From positions 2,666,001-2,730,000 of the forward strand of contig JAJTUQ010000003.1 in NCBI GenBank assembly GCA_021399445.1: a stretch of 64,000 bases of DNA. The letters are read 5' to 3'. Below are positions 51,584 to 63,506 of the stretch, one piece after another (within the stretch, counting starts at the first letter, position 1; each line of letters opens with the position of its first letter). The DNA comes from Xylogone sp. PMI_703 (lineage: Eukaryota > Ascomycota > Leotiomycetes). The notes under the pieces were generated by a model. That model was not told the DNA's origin. It saw nothing but the letters and a program-made list of their open reading frames with translations, and ran no database searches. The position numbers were made by a program, and so were the translations under genes.

Positions 51584-54500
51584 GGTGTCTTTTTTGTCCG
51601 GAATGTCCCCAACACTTCTTTCTCACTCCGACTCCTCCTAAATAATCAATAACTGCAACGAGGGCGTATCGAGTCCTTAAGTCCTGGGTACGACGACCGG
51701 CGTCAGGTTGTTCAAGGCCGTGGTGGGTCGGTCGAAGAGTGAGCCGGCGGTTAGAGGTAAGACCAGGCCGACGAATTGCGACACAGAACCAGAGAAAGAT
51801 AACGAGAGAGGTTGCTCTGCCTTGACAAAACTCAATTTTGTCCTTTTTCTAAACTTAAAAAAATAGGCTTTTAAATGAAGGTAAAAAGTTCTTTTGAAAA
51901 AAGAGGGTATAATGGCGCGCACCAGTGCTGCCCAAGAAAATAAGGGTTGAAGAAGAGAAGAAAAAAGTTGCACGGAAAATTAGGAAACAACTTTCAAAGT
52001 TGGATGAAGAAAGAGAGAGGAAAAAAAGAGAAAAGAGAAATGGAACGAAGGAGAGGAAAGCAAACAATTCGCATTAACGATGATGAGGCACGTCCAGCGT
52101 GAGGTTGCGAGGTCTGGAGGTCGTGTAGGTTTCGCCAAGGAGGTCGGTGGTCCATGTTTCGACGATCTACGACACTTGGTGTTTTGGACCTCTCGTCAGG
52201 TTAGCACTTCTCAAACATGGCCGTTATTTTAAGGACCCATCTAGGGGGGGGTTTGGGCCATCGAGGTTTCGTGCAGCAATCCAACCTCGTGAAAAATTAG
52301 GCTATTATTTACAAGAAAGGGTGCATCGTATCGCATCTCGTGATGATGACATTTTTCTCCTTTGGAACCTTATCCGCAGTGGTATTTTAAGGTCGAGAGG
52401 CAGATGTGGGATGGGATTTGTGGAATTGTCGCCAATTGCGCGCTTCGTCTAGGGCGCGATTGCGGCGTTGATTGAAGGGACTGGAACGGCGCTAGCAAGC
52501 GAGACGTTTCAACCTCAGGCATACATAGCAAAGACGAGAAAGAGTACGCGCTTCCAAATTTAGCTCGTCCATTGGCGCGATCTCCAGCCAGGATCGCATG
52601 ATGGTTTGGCAGCATTAAGAGAGAAAAGTCGTACGACCGGTCCAGGGTCCGACACAGTGTGAAATTTAAGATTGCGGTTTTGCGGGACTGAGCATTCGTG
52701 GTACGTGTGGTCCTGGAGTGTTGCAGAAGTGATGGCCCAGACTGCAACCGTTGCAATCATTGCCGCAGCATCACGTGTGTGGATGGATTTTGAGGCCTGA
52801 GGTGCATAGCGAGGCAGGAAGCGCAGAGAGTGTGTCGTGAGTGTCTCGACGGGGGTGGACTGCGTACTCCGTAAGGTACTCTTCGTGCTCCGAAGAAAGA
52901 GCGTGATGTAGTGCCTGAGGCATCGACGGGTTGGTGCCTCAATGCCGTTGATGCACCGCCGAAAAAGGAATCTTACGCATCGGAGACGGGTCGCCTCCAC
53001 ACAAGGAATTGTGCTTGCAGTGCAGTGCAGTGCAGCCAGAAGGGGTCTACGTGTCTGTCATGTCTGTCGGTGGGTATATTATTACACGATCTCATCAGAT
53101 AAACGTAAACGTACCTGAGGGTAATTCCGTTCAGATCTGTATCTGTATCTGTGTCATTTGTCTGTTGATTTCTGCGTGCTGCTATGGGGTAAGCATCTGT
53201 ATGGAGTAACTTACTGTACCGCCGTGATAATTTGCTGTTTCTCTTTCTTCTCTCGCTGTTCTGGATCAATCTCACGTCCACGTCCACGTTTCCACTTTTG
53301 CCCATCTCCGTCGACGGCTTCGTGCTCGGCTCAATGGTTGGTGGCAGCCGGCCTATGACCGCGGTTTCCTCCGGCACCCACTCTCGGACGGTGCTGATTG
53401 GCTGGAGGGAGGGGGAGATCGCAGGGCAAAAGCTTGCGCTCAGCACACGGGCCGCCCCACTTAAAAAGGACCCCCAGCTACTGGCGAGCGACCAGCAGGG
53501 CAGACTTGGCCCTTAAAGGGGTTGCTCGCCCCCCCTCTGAAAGAAGTAACCACTTGACCTCTTTCGACACATTTCACGACTGATCCGAACAACGAGGAAC
53601 AAGCTACCAGAACCACCACCAAACCCAAAAAAATCAAGCATCAAGTCCAGTCAATCCAAGACGGTGCTTGTCGCCCAATACCGCTGCGCTTCTCTGCCCT
53701 AATCCGCTCGTCCTTTCCTTTCTTTGGGGCCAAAAAGGTTCCATCCTGCTGGGGAACAAGAGACAAGCCGTTAGCATTGTTTTCTTTTGCCGTGTGTCTC
53801 TCTCTGGCTTTCTCGGTCGAGACCAGCGAAAAAGGGTTGGTAAGCTATCCTCATGCTGGAAATGGCAACCCCCAGATTTTTTTAACATTCGCCCAGGTTA
53901 TTGCGAACGAGCGAACGTGCCAGTAGCTGGTCTGTCGCCTCGAGGTTTTCCACTCCGACAATCGCAAAAGGAGTTTCATTAAGGTGCGTAACTTGTTGGG
54001 TCCTGACGACCCCGTCTTTTCTTTCCCTCGCAACACTCTTTTCTACGTCCATGTGGTATTTCTGCTTCCCGACTTTTGCTTTTCCTCATTAGTGCGGCGC
54101 TCCGGAGGAAAGAAGAGGGCGTGCAGCTAGTGCTTGCTGGTTGCTCCTCCTCGTCTGGTGCACCGCATTGGGATTGGCTCGGTTACCCTGGGAGTGGTAG
54201 CCGGGTCTGGAGTCTCCATTGCTGCTTCGTCCAAGGGACTGAGCGGCATTAAGGTGGTGCCGCGCCTTGTGCTCCGGCCTCGTCATGTGTGTGGCTGGGA
54301 GATAAGGCCCTTTCGAGGGAAAGCTCTTCTCTCTTGCTACTGCTGCTGCTACTACTACTACTACTACTACTAGAGCGCGCACCGAGTGTTGCATTCTCCA
54401 GCAGTACGTTCAATAATCCATGAATCAATCATCATCAGTCTGCCTTACCGCGGAAGGGTATCCGAGTTGAGCTAGTGCTGGGACGAACTTCGAGAGATAC

Positions 54501-55597
54501 CGGTGTTTCCTTTTCCCTTGCATCTGTCCTGCTCAAATACCGCGTTGCACTGCATGTCCAGCCGTGACCGCGAAGGGCAACGTAGTCGAGCTGCAGCCGC
54601 GTTGGAAGCCAGCGCGAACCGTTGGTGGGAAGATGCAGCGTGCAGCAGAGTAGCAGAGCGACGAGACCAAGAATGGGAGAAAAGGTCGAGGACACTGCAA
54701 TCATTGCCGAGCGACAATGGCTGCCCCACCGGTCTTAGTCAGGCAGGAACAGGCCCGTGATATACGAGAACGGCAAGCCAACCGCGGGTCTGGCCTGTGC
54801 AGTGCACCGGAGTCCGCAGTACCTGGGCCTGCAGCGAGAATTGTACGGGCGAGTGCCGTACCCCGTGGTCTGGCACTCTGGCCAGTCTTCTGCAGGGGCT
54901 TCTTAGCGGAACCAGCGGTGGGATTCTGCGCTCGGGGTGTCTCGAGCCTGCCGCAGCACGCACCCACCGCCGGCCCCAGCCTCCTCTCTACTTTCCCAAC
55001 TTTCTCCTCTCCCTTAGGCTGCGCGTGCGTGTCCTGCTGCCGGCACACCCTCACAGACCCCTTCCTGCTACCTCCTGCCACACCCCCCCTCCCCTCGTGC
55101 CCAGCCCCAGAGCGAGTGGCCTTAATTCGCGTGGAGTGTCTCAACCTATTCTCTTTTCAATCATCCGCACCCGCACCCGCAACCACTGCCAGACCACTCT
55201 CCATCTCCCACACCTTGCCTGATCAATCATTAACCCGAGTCGACTGCTGTTCAGGTCCTCTACCTTTCAGGAACAAACGTCAGATCTCGCCTGCTCGCGC
55301 GCCTCTCAATTGCTCGAGCTTTTCCTCTGCTGCGCAATCAGCTGGTGAGATTTGGGGAATTTTTTGCTTTTGGCTGCCCTGCGATTGAGGTGCCACACAC
55401 TGGCCCAGCGCTGCCTCGCTTCTTCTTCCTTCTCCTGCCCTCGGTTTTTTGGCACGCCTTCCTCCATTCAGTGCCTTCGCGACCGGGTTTCGCACCACCA
55501 CCGCGCATCTCCACAACCATAAGCAGTAAGGCCACCGGCACTCATCTCGAAAGAGAACAACTTCTCGTCATACCCCAAACTTCAACCTCTTATCGCC
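51584..55597. other. Long spacer with tetraspanin and mcmA promoters
   Basis: The two flanking genes diverge, so this 4-kb interval should hold both promoters and, judging by the pyrimidine-rich stretch 55.0-55.55 kb, a long mcmA leader. Simple tandem words are frequent: tgcag units near 53018, tctgta near 53135, cacgtc near 53277, and a CTG/CTA triplet run at 54337-54372. No conserved ORF is seen. Confidence 0.55.
54337..54372. repeat. CTG/CTA trinucleotide repeat
   Basis: Twelve uninterrupted triplets (one CTA, three CTG, eight CTA) lie in the spacer upstream of mcmA. This is a simple-sequence repeat, probably length-polymorphic. Confidence 0.9.
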
Positions 55598-56450
55598 ATG
55601 GCCGACATCACCGATCAGCACGAACAAGCCTCGCCCACCGCTCTCGAGGAGGGCCATTCCAATGGCAATGCAATTGCGCCCGGCGCTGAGAACCGCGGCG
55701 TCAAGCGTCCTCGTCCTTCCACGGCCGACGACGACGACGATGATGATGACAAGCCCGGACGCGAGAGAAGAAAGATTGAGATCAAGTTCATCACCGACAA
55801 GTCGCGTCGCCATATCACCTTTTCCAAGCGCAAGGCGGGTATCATGAAGAAGGTATGTCGTGTCTCACATGGGATTCATACGCGCGTCACTCTTAAAAAC
55901 TTATCGCGTCGACGTATGCAATTCGCGTTTTAGAGACCTCATCCACTGACTTGACTTTTTTTCCTTCTAATCAGGCATACGAATTATCAGTTCTTACTGG
56001 CACACAAGTCCTCCTTCTTGTCGTTTCCGAAACTGGTCTCGTCTACACATTCACGACTCCCAAGCTCCAACCTTTGGTAACAAAGGCAGAAGGCAAGAAC
56101 TTGATTCAGGTGAGCTCCATTGATCCCGGTTGAGATGGCTAGGAGTCCATTGCTGATGTGGGAAATAGGCCTGCTTGAACGCGCCTGAACCTGCAGGCAG
56201 CGGCGAGAATGGGGTTGACGATCAGAACCCAGTCGAGTCTCCAGAAGAACCAGCGACCCAGCATCTTCCACCACAGCAGCCGCGTCCGGGAATGCCGCAG
56301 CAGAACCCTCAGATGCACCCAGGCTACATGCCGCTTGACCAGCACCAGGCCATGGCCTACCAGAACTATGTTGCCCAGCAGCAACGCACGGGTGGTTATG
56401 CTATGCCTCCCCAGGGTGGAATCCCGCAGCCACATACACACCAAGCATGA
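55598..56450 (+). CDS. mcmA: SRF-type MADS-box transcription factor McmA (Mcm1)
   Basis: Predicted 223-aa MADS-box protein, the orthologue of yeast Mcm1 and Aspergillus McmA, a nuclear dimer that recruits cofactors to cell-cycle, mating and developmental promoters. Exons 55598-55852, 55975-56109 and 56169-56450 join in frame across introns of 122 and 59 nt. An acidic run (eight Asp, about residues 44-51) precedes the MADS domain, which spans about 55-115. It contains RRKIEIKFITDKSRRHITFS, KRKAGIMKKAYELSVLTGTQ and ETGLVYTFTTPKLQPLV. The first intron splits the domain between KK and AYEL. The C-terminus is Gln/Pro-rich and disordered. Length and domain position match fungal Mcm1 proteins. Confidence 0.95.
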
Positions 56451-58052
56451 AATTGAGTCATGACTTCATAAGCTAAGGATCGATTTGGTCTTTCGAACTG
56501 ATACCCCGAGACATAATTAGTACCTCGTCATTTTCTCTCTCCCTATCCTTCCTGGCTCCGAAAGTTCACGTTGCAGACGGTGTTTTTGGTGTCAAGTCTC
56601 TTCTCTCATGGGTCACACATTCTCAAATTCGGATTTTTGCAAATATATTTGCACAAAGCTGTGTTTTTTTCGTCTTCAGAGTGGCTCCTCATCGTCACCC
56701 ACAAATCCTCCAACAAACCAAATTTTCGATTAATTCCATAATCTCAATCTCATTGCTGTATCCGTCTTTATTCTTTTTGTGACGGTTCAACAAGTTGAGA
56801 CCTCCAATCTAGGGCTAGGGACACTTGGAACACGGTGGGGAATGAATTTTAAACTGGAGAGACATTACTGCCTGGATTGACTGGCGAGGAATGGCTAAAG
56901 GCGTACGATGTGCATGCTGATGTTCATGAAATTCGGTCAAACTTTTCTATCCCTTTGAAATTTCCTAGTAAAAAAACTTCCTGGGAAATCTTGTTTCTTC
57001 CAAATTTGGTGTTGTTTCTTCGTTGGTTGTGTGTTGCAATATTATAGGAGAGAATACAAAAGAAAAGAACACCGATTTTTTCTCTTTTTATATCTCTTCC
57101 TTTTTTTTTCAATGGCTATTCGTCCTCGTTGGCCGGCACAGTCCGATCCCGTGTCTTTGACTCCGTAAACAAAGAAACGATCTAGCTTTTCTCGGTTGGC
57201 TCGGATTTTCTCGTCTGTCTTGTCTCAACTGGAAAGGCTTTTTAGCTAGCTTTCAACCCCCTCTGTACAGTATACAAACGTCGTTTTTCAAGGTAGTTGC
57301 TTCTTTTTTTCATAAAGAGAGGATCAAATCCAATTTAGCTGAAAAGAAGTCCCACGTGGTCCAGTGTCATGTGCATTTGTTCTGAATGCTGGGGAGTTGT
57401 AACGGAGAAATGTGTAAATGGAGAGTTGATTCTCAAGAAGAAGGGGGAAAGCAAAGACTAGAAACTTGTACTGTATCGGCATGTAGTGGATTGCGCATGT
57501 CGTGCTAGTGGTAAAAGTCGATAAATGTGAGTATTCCTATAAGGCGCCCGTATAAGTACTCTATTGCTCTTGTATACTGCTTAAATTCAGACGACTGTTC
57601 ATGTCATTGTTGGTAGTTTATGATGAAAACATAGTCTTTGTGCTAGATTAAATTTCCATGATCATGACCAAAGAAGAAAGGAAGTTAACGTCCCATGTTG
57701 CTTCGCTATATGATTGATCCCTTACGCTTAAATGCCTGAAACCCATATACACCGAGGAAAAACGCCGTCAGATTCTGGAGAGAAGAGAAGGTCGCTAATT
57801 AGAGCGAAACTCCATATTCTTCTCTTCTCTCTCCAAGAGCAACTCTCTTGCAAGTCCCCAACTAGCAATGGTATAATAGAAAACAAAGAAGAGAAAGGAA
57901 GTTTAAGAAAACACAGCAACCAATGACGTATTCAAATCTGCTCTTGCTTGTGGTATCCAAATAATTTCTTCGATTCTTAATTCTTACAAGAGCCTAATAT
58001 ATTTCTTCTCTTCGCTCAATACAAAATAAAATAAAGTGACAAGGTGCTTTTG
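56451..58052. other. Convergent spacer, mcmA to NIPA gene
   Basis: 1.6 kb of shared 3' flanks between convergent genes, AT-rich with T-runs. No gene is recognised. Confidence 0.6.
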
Positions 58053-59846
58053 TTATACACTGGCAGTAGGGCCCCGAGATGGCCCCGCCTGTCCAGAATT
58101 AGAGCCGTATCCGCGGGATATATTGTCCCTCCTTTGTGACCCGGCGTCAGCTGCAGCAGAAGAAGGCTGATCCTCGCTGCTACCTATCGTCTGCCGTCTT
58201 CTCGGCTCATTCCTATTCCATCTTAACCAGGGCAATCTTAGCAACCTTCTCGCTATTCCTGTATCCTCGGAAGACCGTGATTGTTCTGTGTGGTCTCCAG
58301 AGTGCTCACTCCGTTGCAATGGGATATGATGGGAGAAGTATCTGGTGCTTCTCCGGCCAGTTCTAGGCGAAGGTCTAGGGACGAAACCCTTGAAGCCGGT
58401 CGAGCGACGTCGCTGGCGGTGAGGGCGGATACCAGTATCTGAATGTAAAAGAGAGGTTCGCTCATTTGGCTCCAGTTGGTGACCATATCCACGAGGAGAT
58501 ACTAAGTGAGTAGATGCACGGCGAGGATGTACATCAGGCGAAGGCAGATTCAAACTCAGATGATCCCGATCTGATAATACGTCCCAAATCTCATCCGCTT
58601 CTAAGGTGTGGACGGACATTGTTCTACGAACATTTCGTGTTGCGCCTAATACTGCATTAAGTTTTGTGGTAGGTGTTACGGGCTCGCCATTTGATGTAAA
58701 AGAGTCTATAAGAGCCTCTTCATCTACTTGAGTTTCATCGCTGCATATATCGTCGTCTGTCTCTTCGACTAACCCAAGCCCGGGCGTTAACGCAGATTGA
58801 GAAACCGCTGGCTGTGATTGTTCATCATTGAGACGCCATGAGAGGGCCAGGACACCTGAGAGCAGAATTGCTGTTCCTAGTGCTATCAGCGCAGCATGAA
58901 GGGTGGATAGGCGATCCGTCTGCCGGAAATAAATGAGGCCATCCAAAATGGCTATGATATTGTATATACAAAAGACAAGGGGGTATAAGACGCTTGTAGA
59001 AACCAGCTTTAAGCCACAATGGAGATAGTAAAGTTGGACAAGAGCGAGCGTGACAAGACCGAGAACAATTATCCAACTTTGCCATCTGTTGAATTGGTTA
59101 ACTCGGTCAATTATGGTGCGGACAAGGAGTTCGACAGCCGATTTCGCAACAAGGAGAGAGTGTGCCGAGAGAATTCCAGAGACACAACCAAATGCTAAAC
59201 CTCGAAGAAGACGAATTCGTGGAAGGGAAGATATACTCGAAACACGCCCCAGAAAGCCCGTGATAGCTATTATTGTTATAACAAGCAAAGCCTGAAATAT
59301 CATCCACGCTACGAATGGTCGTCGACCGAGGAGTTCGAGTAATTGATCAAGCGTATGTGCAGGCTCTGGAATCGCTCCAAATATAGCGATCAGTATGGCA
59401 CCAGTCGATACCAGTATTGTACCTCCCAAGCTCCATCTCGTGAATGGTTCACCTAGGATCAATGTGGCGCATATCGAATTGAAGACCAACCCTGACGCTT
59501 GCAGGGTCGACAGGACGGGGAGGGGTAAGGTAGTAATTTGGATCGTGCTCCCTACAAGATTCGAGATTATAAACATTGCCATTCCCAGTTGCCAGCGCCG
59601 GCGCCGGTGGGGTGGACGTCGCACATCGTGAGGGTCTTTCTCATCCTCAAGGATGTGGGATTTGCGCTGGAGAGTTAGGCCTAGGCTCTGAACGGAGGTT
59701 GAGAGAAGTCCGACTAGAATGCCGATCTGTAAGATGGTTATTCTGAGATTAGCATTTATCTTCGAGAATAATATGTCGAACTGCGCAGGTTGGGCTGGAC
59801 TTACCGCTATACTTCCAGCTGGCGACACGTCGTCGAACTGTCCCAT
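58053..59846 (-). CDS. NIPA/DUF803-family membrane transporter (putative Mg2+ transporter)
   Basis: Predicted 571-aa multi-pass membrane protein of the NIPA (DUF803) branch of the drug/metabolite transporter superfamily, whose animal members move magnesium. The first exon is only 42 nt (59846-59805, MGQFDDVSPAGSIA). A 78-nt intron (59804-59727, GTAAGT...TTACAG, with a CTAATC branch-like site) leads to exon 2 (59726-58053). Exon 2 opens with IGILVGLLSTSVQSLGLTLQ, the NIPA first helix. Further matches are NLVGSTIQITTLPLPVLSTL and the glycine-rich helices SLGGTILVSTGAILIAIFGA. About nine hydrophobic segments fill residues 15-325. The last 240 residues are a hydrophilic Ser/Arg-rich cytosolic tail. 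The intron is a multiple of three without a stop, so an unspliced reading adds 26 residues. Confidence 0.85.
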   Translation of the reverse strand: MGQFDDVSPAGSIAVSPAQPAQFDILFSKINANLRITILQIGILVGLLSTSVQSLGLTLQRKSHILEDEKDPHDVRRPPHRRRRWQLGMAMFIISNLVGSTIQITTLPLPVLSTLQASGLVFNSICATLILGEPFTRWSLGGTILVSTGAILIAIFGAIPEPAHTLDQLLELLGRRPFVAWMIFQALLVITIIAITGFLGRVSSISSLPRIRLLRGLAFGCVSGILSAHSLLVAKSAVELLVRTIIDRVNQFNRWQSWIIVLGLVTLALVQLYYLHCGLKLVSTSVLYPLVFCIYNIIAILDGLIYFRQTDRLSTLHAALIALGTAILLSGVLALSWRLNDEQSQPAVSQSALTPGLGLVEETDDDICSDETQVDEEALIDSFTSNGEPVTPTTKLNAVLGATRNVRRTMSVHTLEADEIWDVLSDRDHLSLNLPSPDVHPRRASTHLVSPRGYGHQLEPNERTSLLHSDTGIRPHRQRRRSTGFKGFVPRPSPRTGRRSTRYFSHHIPLQRSEHSGDHTEQSRSSEDTGIARRLLRLPWLRWNRNEPRRRQTIGSSEDQPSSAAADAGSQRRDNISRGYGSNSGQAGPSRGPTASV

Positions 59847-60393
59847 TACGAATTACTTGGACTCCTTCATCTGCTTAAACAGGGACGCATAGCTGCTGAG
59901 CTTCGAAAGGCAAACAAAACGAATAAACAGAAGCGTTCTGATTCTTATGATAGCGACTTGTTCTAGACTTGGAACCGACTTTGTCTTATGACCTAGATGG
60001 GAGGTTTCGCTTGGTCGACAAGGCTGACTGGCTGGTGGTTGCTGGGAGGGGGACTAATGACTTATAAGTATATATTAAATGTGACTACATCAGGCGTCAT
60101 TAAATAATATCGCCTGAATTTCAAACCCATAAAGAGGTGTATAAGGTATATTGAGTTTTGAAGATAAATTTCAGAGAGATTGGGCGGGAATCAAGAGTTC
60201 GAGAACCTTGGAAAGTCACGGGGCGCGAGCCGTACGCGCCTTAGCGTCGATCCTGCCTTATCTCGCTCGATAGGTTGGAGCTTGACCTCGCAGCTGGGCC
60301 ACTGTCGTCAACTTCAAAGCTCACAGCTCCTCCAAATAACACCCCTCCAAACCCAACACCACCACATAGAGCCAGACATACTAACTGCCCAAG
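59847..60393. promoter_or_regulatory. Divergent promoter, NIPA gene and V-ATPase subunit E
   Basis: 547 bp separate two head-to-head start codons, so both promoters should lie here. A GC-rich patch with overlapping gcgcgagccgtacgcgcc (60222-60239) sits on the V-ATPase side. No TATA box is obvious. Confidence 0.5.
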
Positions 60394-61238
60394 ATGTCGG
60401 CGGTACACGCTCTTTCGGACGACCAGGTAAATCTTCATAATCAATTGTGCCCCACCATCGCCGTCAGCCAGAGCTTCGACATGCTAACCAGAGTTGCACA
60501 AATATGTAGGTGGGTCAGGAGCTGAAGAAGATGACGGCGTTCATCAAGCAAGAAGCCATGGAGAAAGCCCGGGAGATAGAGATCAAGGCCGACGAGGAGT
60601 TCGCGATTGAGAAATCCAAACTAGTCAGACAGGAAACCTCCGCCATTGATACCCAGTACGAGAAGAAGTTCAAGCAGGCCCAGATGTCTCAGCAAATCAC
60701 GCAGTCAACGCTGTCGAACAAGACACGGCTAAAGGTGCTCACCGCAAGACAGGAGATTCTAGATAAGATCTTCGAGCAGGCCCGGGAGAAGCTAGCGGAG
60801 GGAACCAAGGACCAGGGTAAATACACGGAGACTCTGAAGAACCTTATCCTCGAGGGACTTTATGCATTAAATGAGTCGAAGATTCAGATACGGGGCCGGA
60901 AGGCGGATTATGATCTCGTTAAGAAAGCTATTGAAGATGCGGAGAAGGAGTACAGGGTTAATGTGAAGAAAGATGTGAGCGTTTCGATAGACGAGGAGAA
61001 TCCACTTCCTGAAGAATCGTGAGTTTCCCCATCCCCTCTGTGTACTTTATATAAGGTAAATGTTTAGGGTGACTAACGATTCTCTAGTGCTGGTGGCGTG
61101 GTAATCCTTGGTGGTGGTGGAAAGATTGAGATCAACAATACCCTGGAGCAAAGACTAACATTGTTGGAGGATACCGCTTTACCAGCGGTGCGAACAACGC
61201 TATTTGGCAAGAACCAGAACAGGAAGTTCTTTGATTAG
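60394..61238 (+). CDS. vma4: V-type proton ATPase subunit E
   Basis: Predicted 230-aa subunit E, a peripheral-stalk protein of the V1 sector that, with subunit G, holds the catalytic hexamer against the vacuolar membrane sector. Three exons join in frame: a 33-nt first exon (60394-60426, [11 protein letters not shown]), 60510-61018 and 61088-61238. The introns are 83 and 69 nt. The N-terminal half is a long charged helix ([20 protein letters not shown] through [12 protein letters not shown]). The C-terminal globular part contains [20 protein letters not shown] and ends [12 protein letters not shown], both typical of the family. The length is normal. The gene is convergent with the next gene, 261 bp away. 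Confidence 0.96.
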
Positions 61239-61499
61239 TTGGGAAAAACAGACCAGGACAATCTTGATCGTAACGGAAATAGATTTTTATTTTTATGGGA
61301 GACACGGAAAGTAGGCAACTGTTAGCATGTTTATTGCAGTGGGTTTCCGTCCAATTTTTACGAGCTTGTGTGTTGAGGGTGTAGCATATATGATACAATT
61401 AAGTAGTCAAGAGACAGGATCCGCATGATGTATTGGATCTCACAATTACTCTTACATGCTCTTTTACATATTGACTACGTTTGAAGCAGAGACAGCTAA

Positions 61500-63506
61500 C
61501 TATCCAGCATCTGTAAGGAATCTCTGCAACCCCTTCTTCTCACTGCTGAAGTCCTCCTCTTTCTTGATCTTTTTAGGATCGAAGACGCTGATCCTCGCTT
61601 TCCTCCTAGCTCTGATAGTCATGATTCTATTACTTACTAAATCCACAACTTCTTTTGCTTCTATTCTGGAGATGAATGCAGCTCCGGCAGTAGTGCTCGT
61701 TGCTCTGAGGACTGCTTTGATTCGTGATACTAGTGCATCCACACTTTCGTTAAACTCCTCTTCCACTTTGGGATTTGTGAGATCGAGATCTTCATGCCGA
61801 CCATCATCCACGGCTATGTCTAGTAACGTTATGCGAGCTGCCAGCTCTCTGAAATCAGTTTGTTCATTAGCTTTGAACTCGACATCATCGAGCCGGATTC
61901 TGATATCATTAAGATTAATCATGGAGTAAGACGGCTTAGTCGTGTATTTTATATTGTTAAAGTAAAACGCTAGAGCAAGTCTCCTGCGGAGCTCATGGAT
62001 GCGTCCTGATGTAGAGGGTATGCAGTTGATAACATGTAGTCGAAGTGTTGATGGATCTACACTCTTGAATAGTGTACCGCATGCATCAACGCACTGTGCC
62101 GTCTGTTAACCTTGGTTGATTCCCGGTAACACAAGGCGGTATATACTCACAAATTGTTCCCATATATCATCAGGAACATGTCCACAGACCGATTCCAAAG
62201 CTTCTTGAACAGAAGAAAAGAGGTCGATGTCTTCAGTGACAATATTATCGATGCTCATCCGCAAGAGCATGCCAACGAGAAATATCCTCACTTGTAGCTG
62301 TACTAGTTTCCCAATTTTACCCAGGAATCTGACGATAGAGCTTAGTTTCGTCCAGTCGTGCCCGGCATACTGGTCTTTCAATGCTGGGACTGGCTTGATC
62401 TTCTGATCGAGGTCGGTAGCCGTGGAAGTACCTCCAAGTTTCACGAGCATTTTCCTTACGGTTTCGAGATCTACCAGCCGCTGCACTTGTTCCTGCAACT
62501 GCGTGATAACACCGAAATAGCAATTCTGAAGATAATCATCAGTTTCGAAGTATATTTCATTGAGTAGCCATAGAAATAATTCGTCCGGTATTGGGGTGCC
62601 CATAACGATGAGATCCTCTACGAACCCTGAAACAAAAGCTTGCTCCCGGACAGCGGGGTCTTTTAGTTGATCCTTCCAGTAACTTGATTTGGAAACGCTA
62701 GATGTTGGAAAAGGTTGCTGTTCAGGCTCTCGCTTTTTGGCCTTCACGTCAAAGAAGTACCAACGTTGGTCGACAAGAGTGGCCTCAGTCCTTCTCATAG
62801 CTTGGAGGACCTTCTGCATTCCACCATCTTCCCGCTCTGCTACTACTGATTCTAGGAGTTTTCCATGCTGGAACCCAGAGACGCCAGAATCGGCTCTTGA
62901 ATCGGGTGACGAGTTAGTTATATCACTATCATTTGCCCTCTCAATCATGGCCTTCACTCGTTTTGAGCTGGCTTCTAGCCGTTCCTCATCCTTGGCATCC
63001 TTAATGAGGTCACCTAAGTCGAACTTGTACTTTGGTAGCACTGCCAACGGCGATGCGTGCACTTTAGAAACCTGCCTTCCATATCTCGTGGTTCTTGGCG
63101 GCGTATGGTCAGGCTTCACTGGCTGGGATGAAGCGGTTGAGGACTTAGGTAGCAGAATATCCTGTAAGTCCTCAAGAGAGGAATCGGAGTCTGATTCTTC
63201 ATCATCCGAACTCTTGATAAACGATTTGCTACTCACAAGTCCTTCGGATTTCGGATTGCCGAATGAAGATGAAGGACCTGCCGTGGGTGCTGTAGGCACG
63301 GCCGAAGGAACTACGTCGGAGCCGAAATCTGCCTGAGGGGTCCGAGGTCCTGGAGACCACGATGTGCTAAAGCCATCTGGTATGGTGGTATTTGTGGGGA
63401 GAGAAGACTGCTCAAGATGAGATTCCTCGCTTTTAATTTCGGCAGGCTTTGGGGCCGGTGCCTGAGTCTTTTTGAAGAAGCTGCGTAAGTCACCGTTCTT
63501 AAACAT
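61500..63506 (-). CDS. CANIN-domain protein, probable Nse6/SLF2-type SMC5/6 partner
   Basis: Predicted 652-aa protein in two exons (63506-62151 and 62102-61500) joined in frame across a 48-nt intron. The N-terminus MFKNGDLRSFFKK resembles a short PCNA- or chromatin-binding motif. Residues 15-240 are disordered, Ser/Pro-rich and acidic. The C-terminal two-thirds is helical: QAFVSGFVEDLIVMGTPIPD, FLWLLNEIYFETDDYLQNCY, then a repeat-like helical array. This arrangement resembles fungal proteins assigned to the CANIN domain (coiled-coil SMC6 and Nse5-interacting; human SLF2, fission yeast Nse6), which load SMC5/6 at lesions. I recognised this from memory of the family, so it needs a profile search; a helical-repeat repair factor of another kind is possible. 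Two ACGCG cores lie upstream. Confidence 0.55.
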
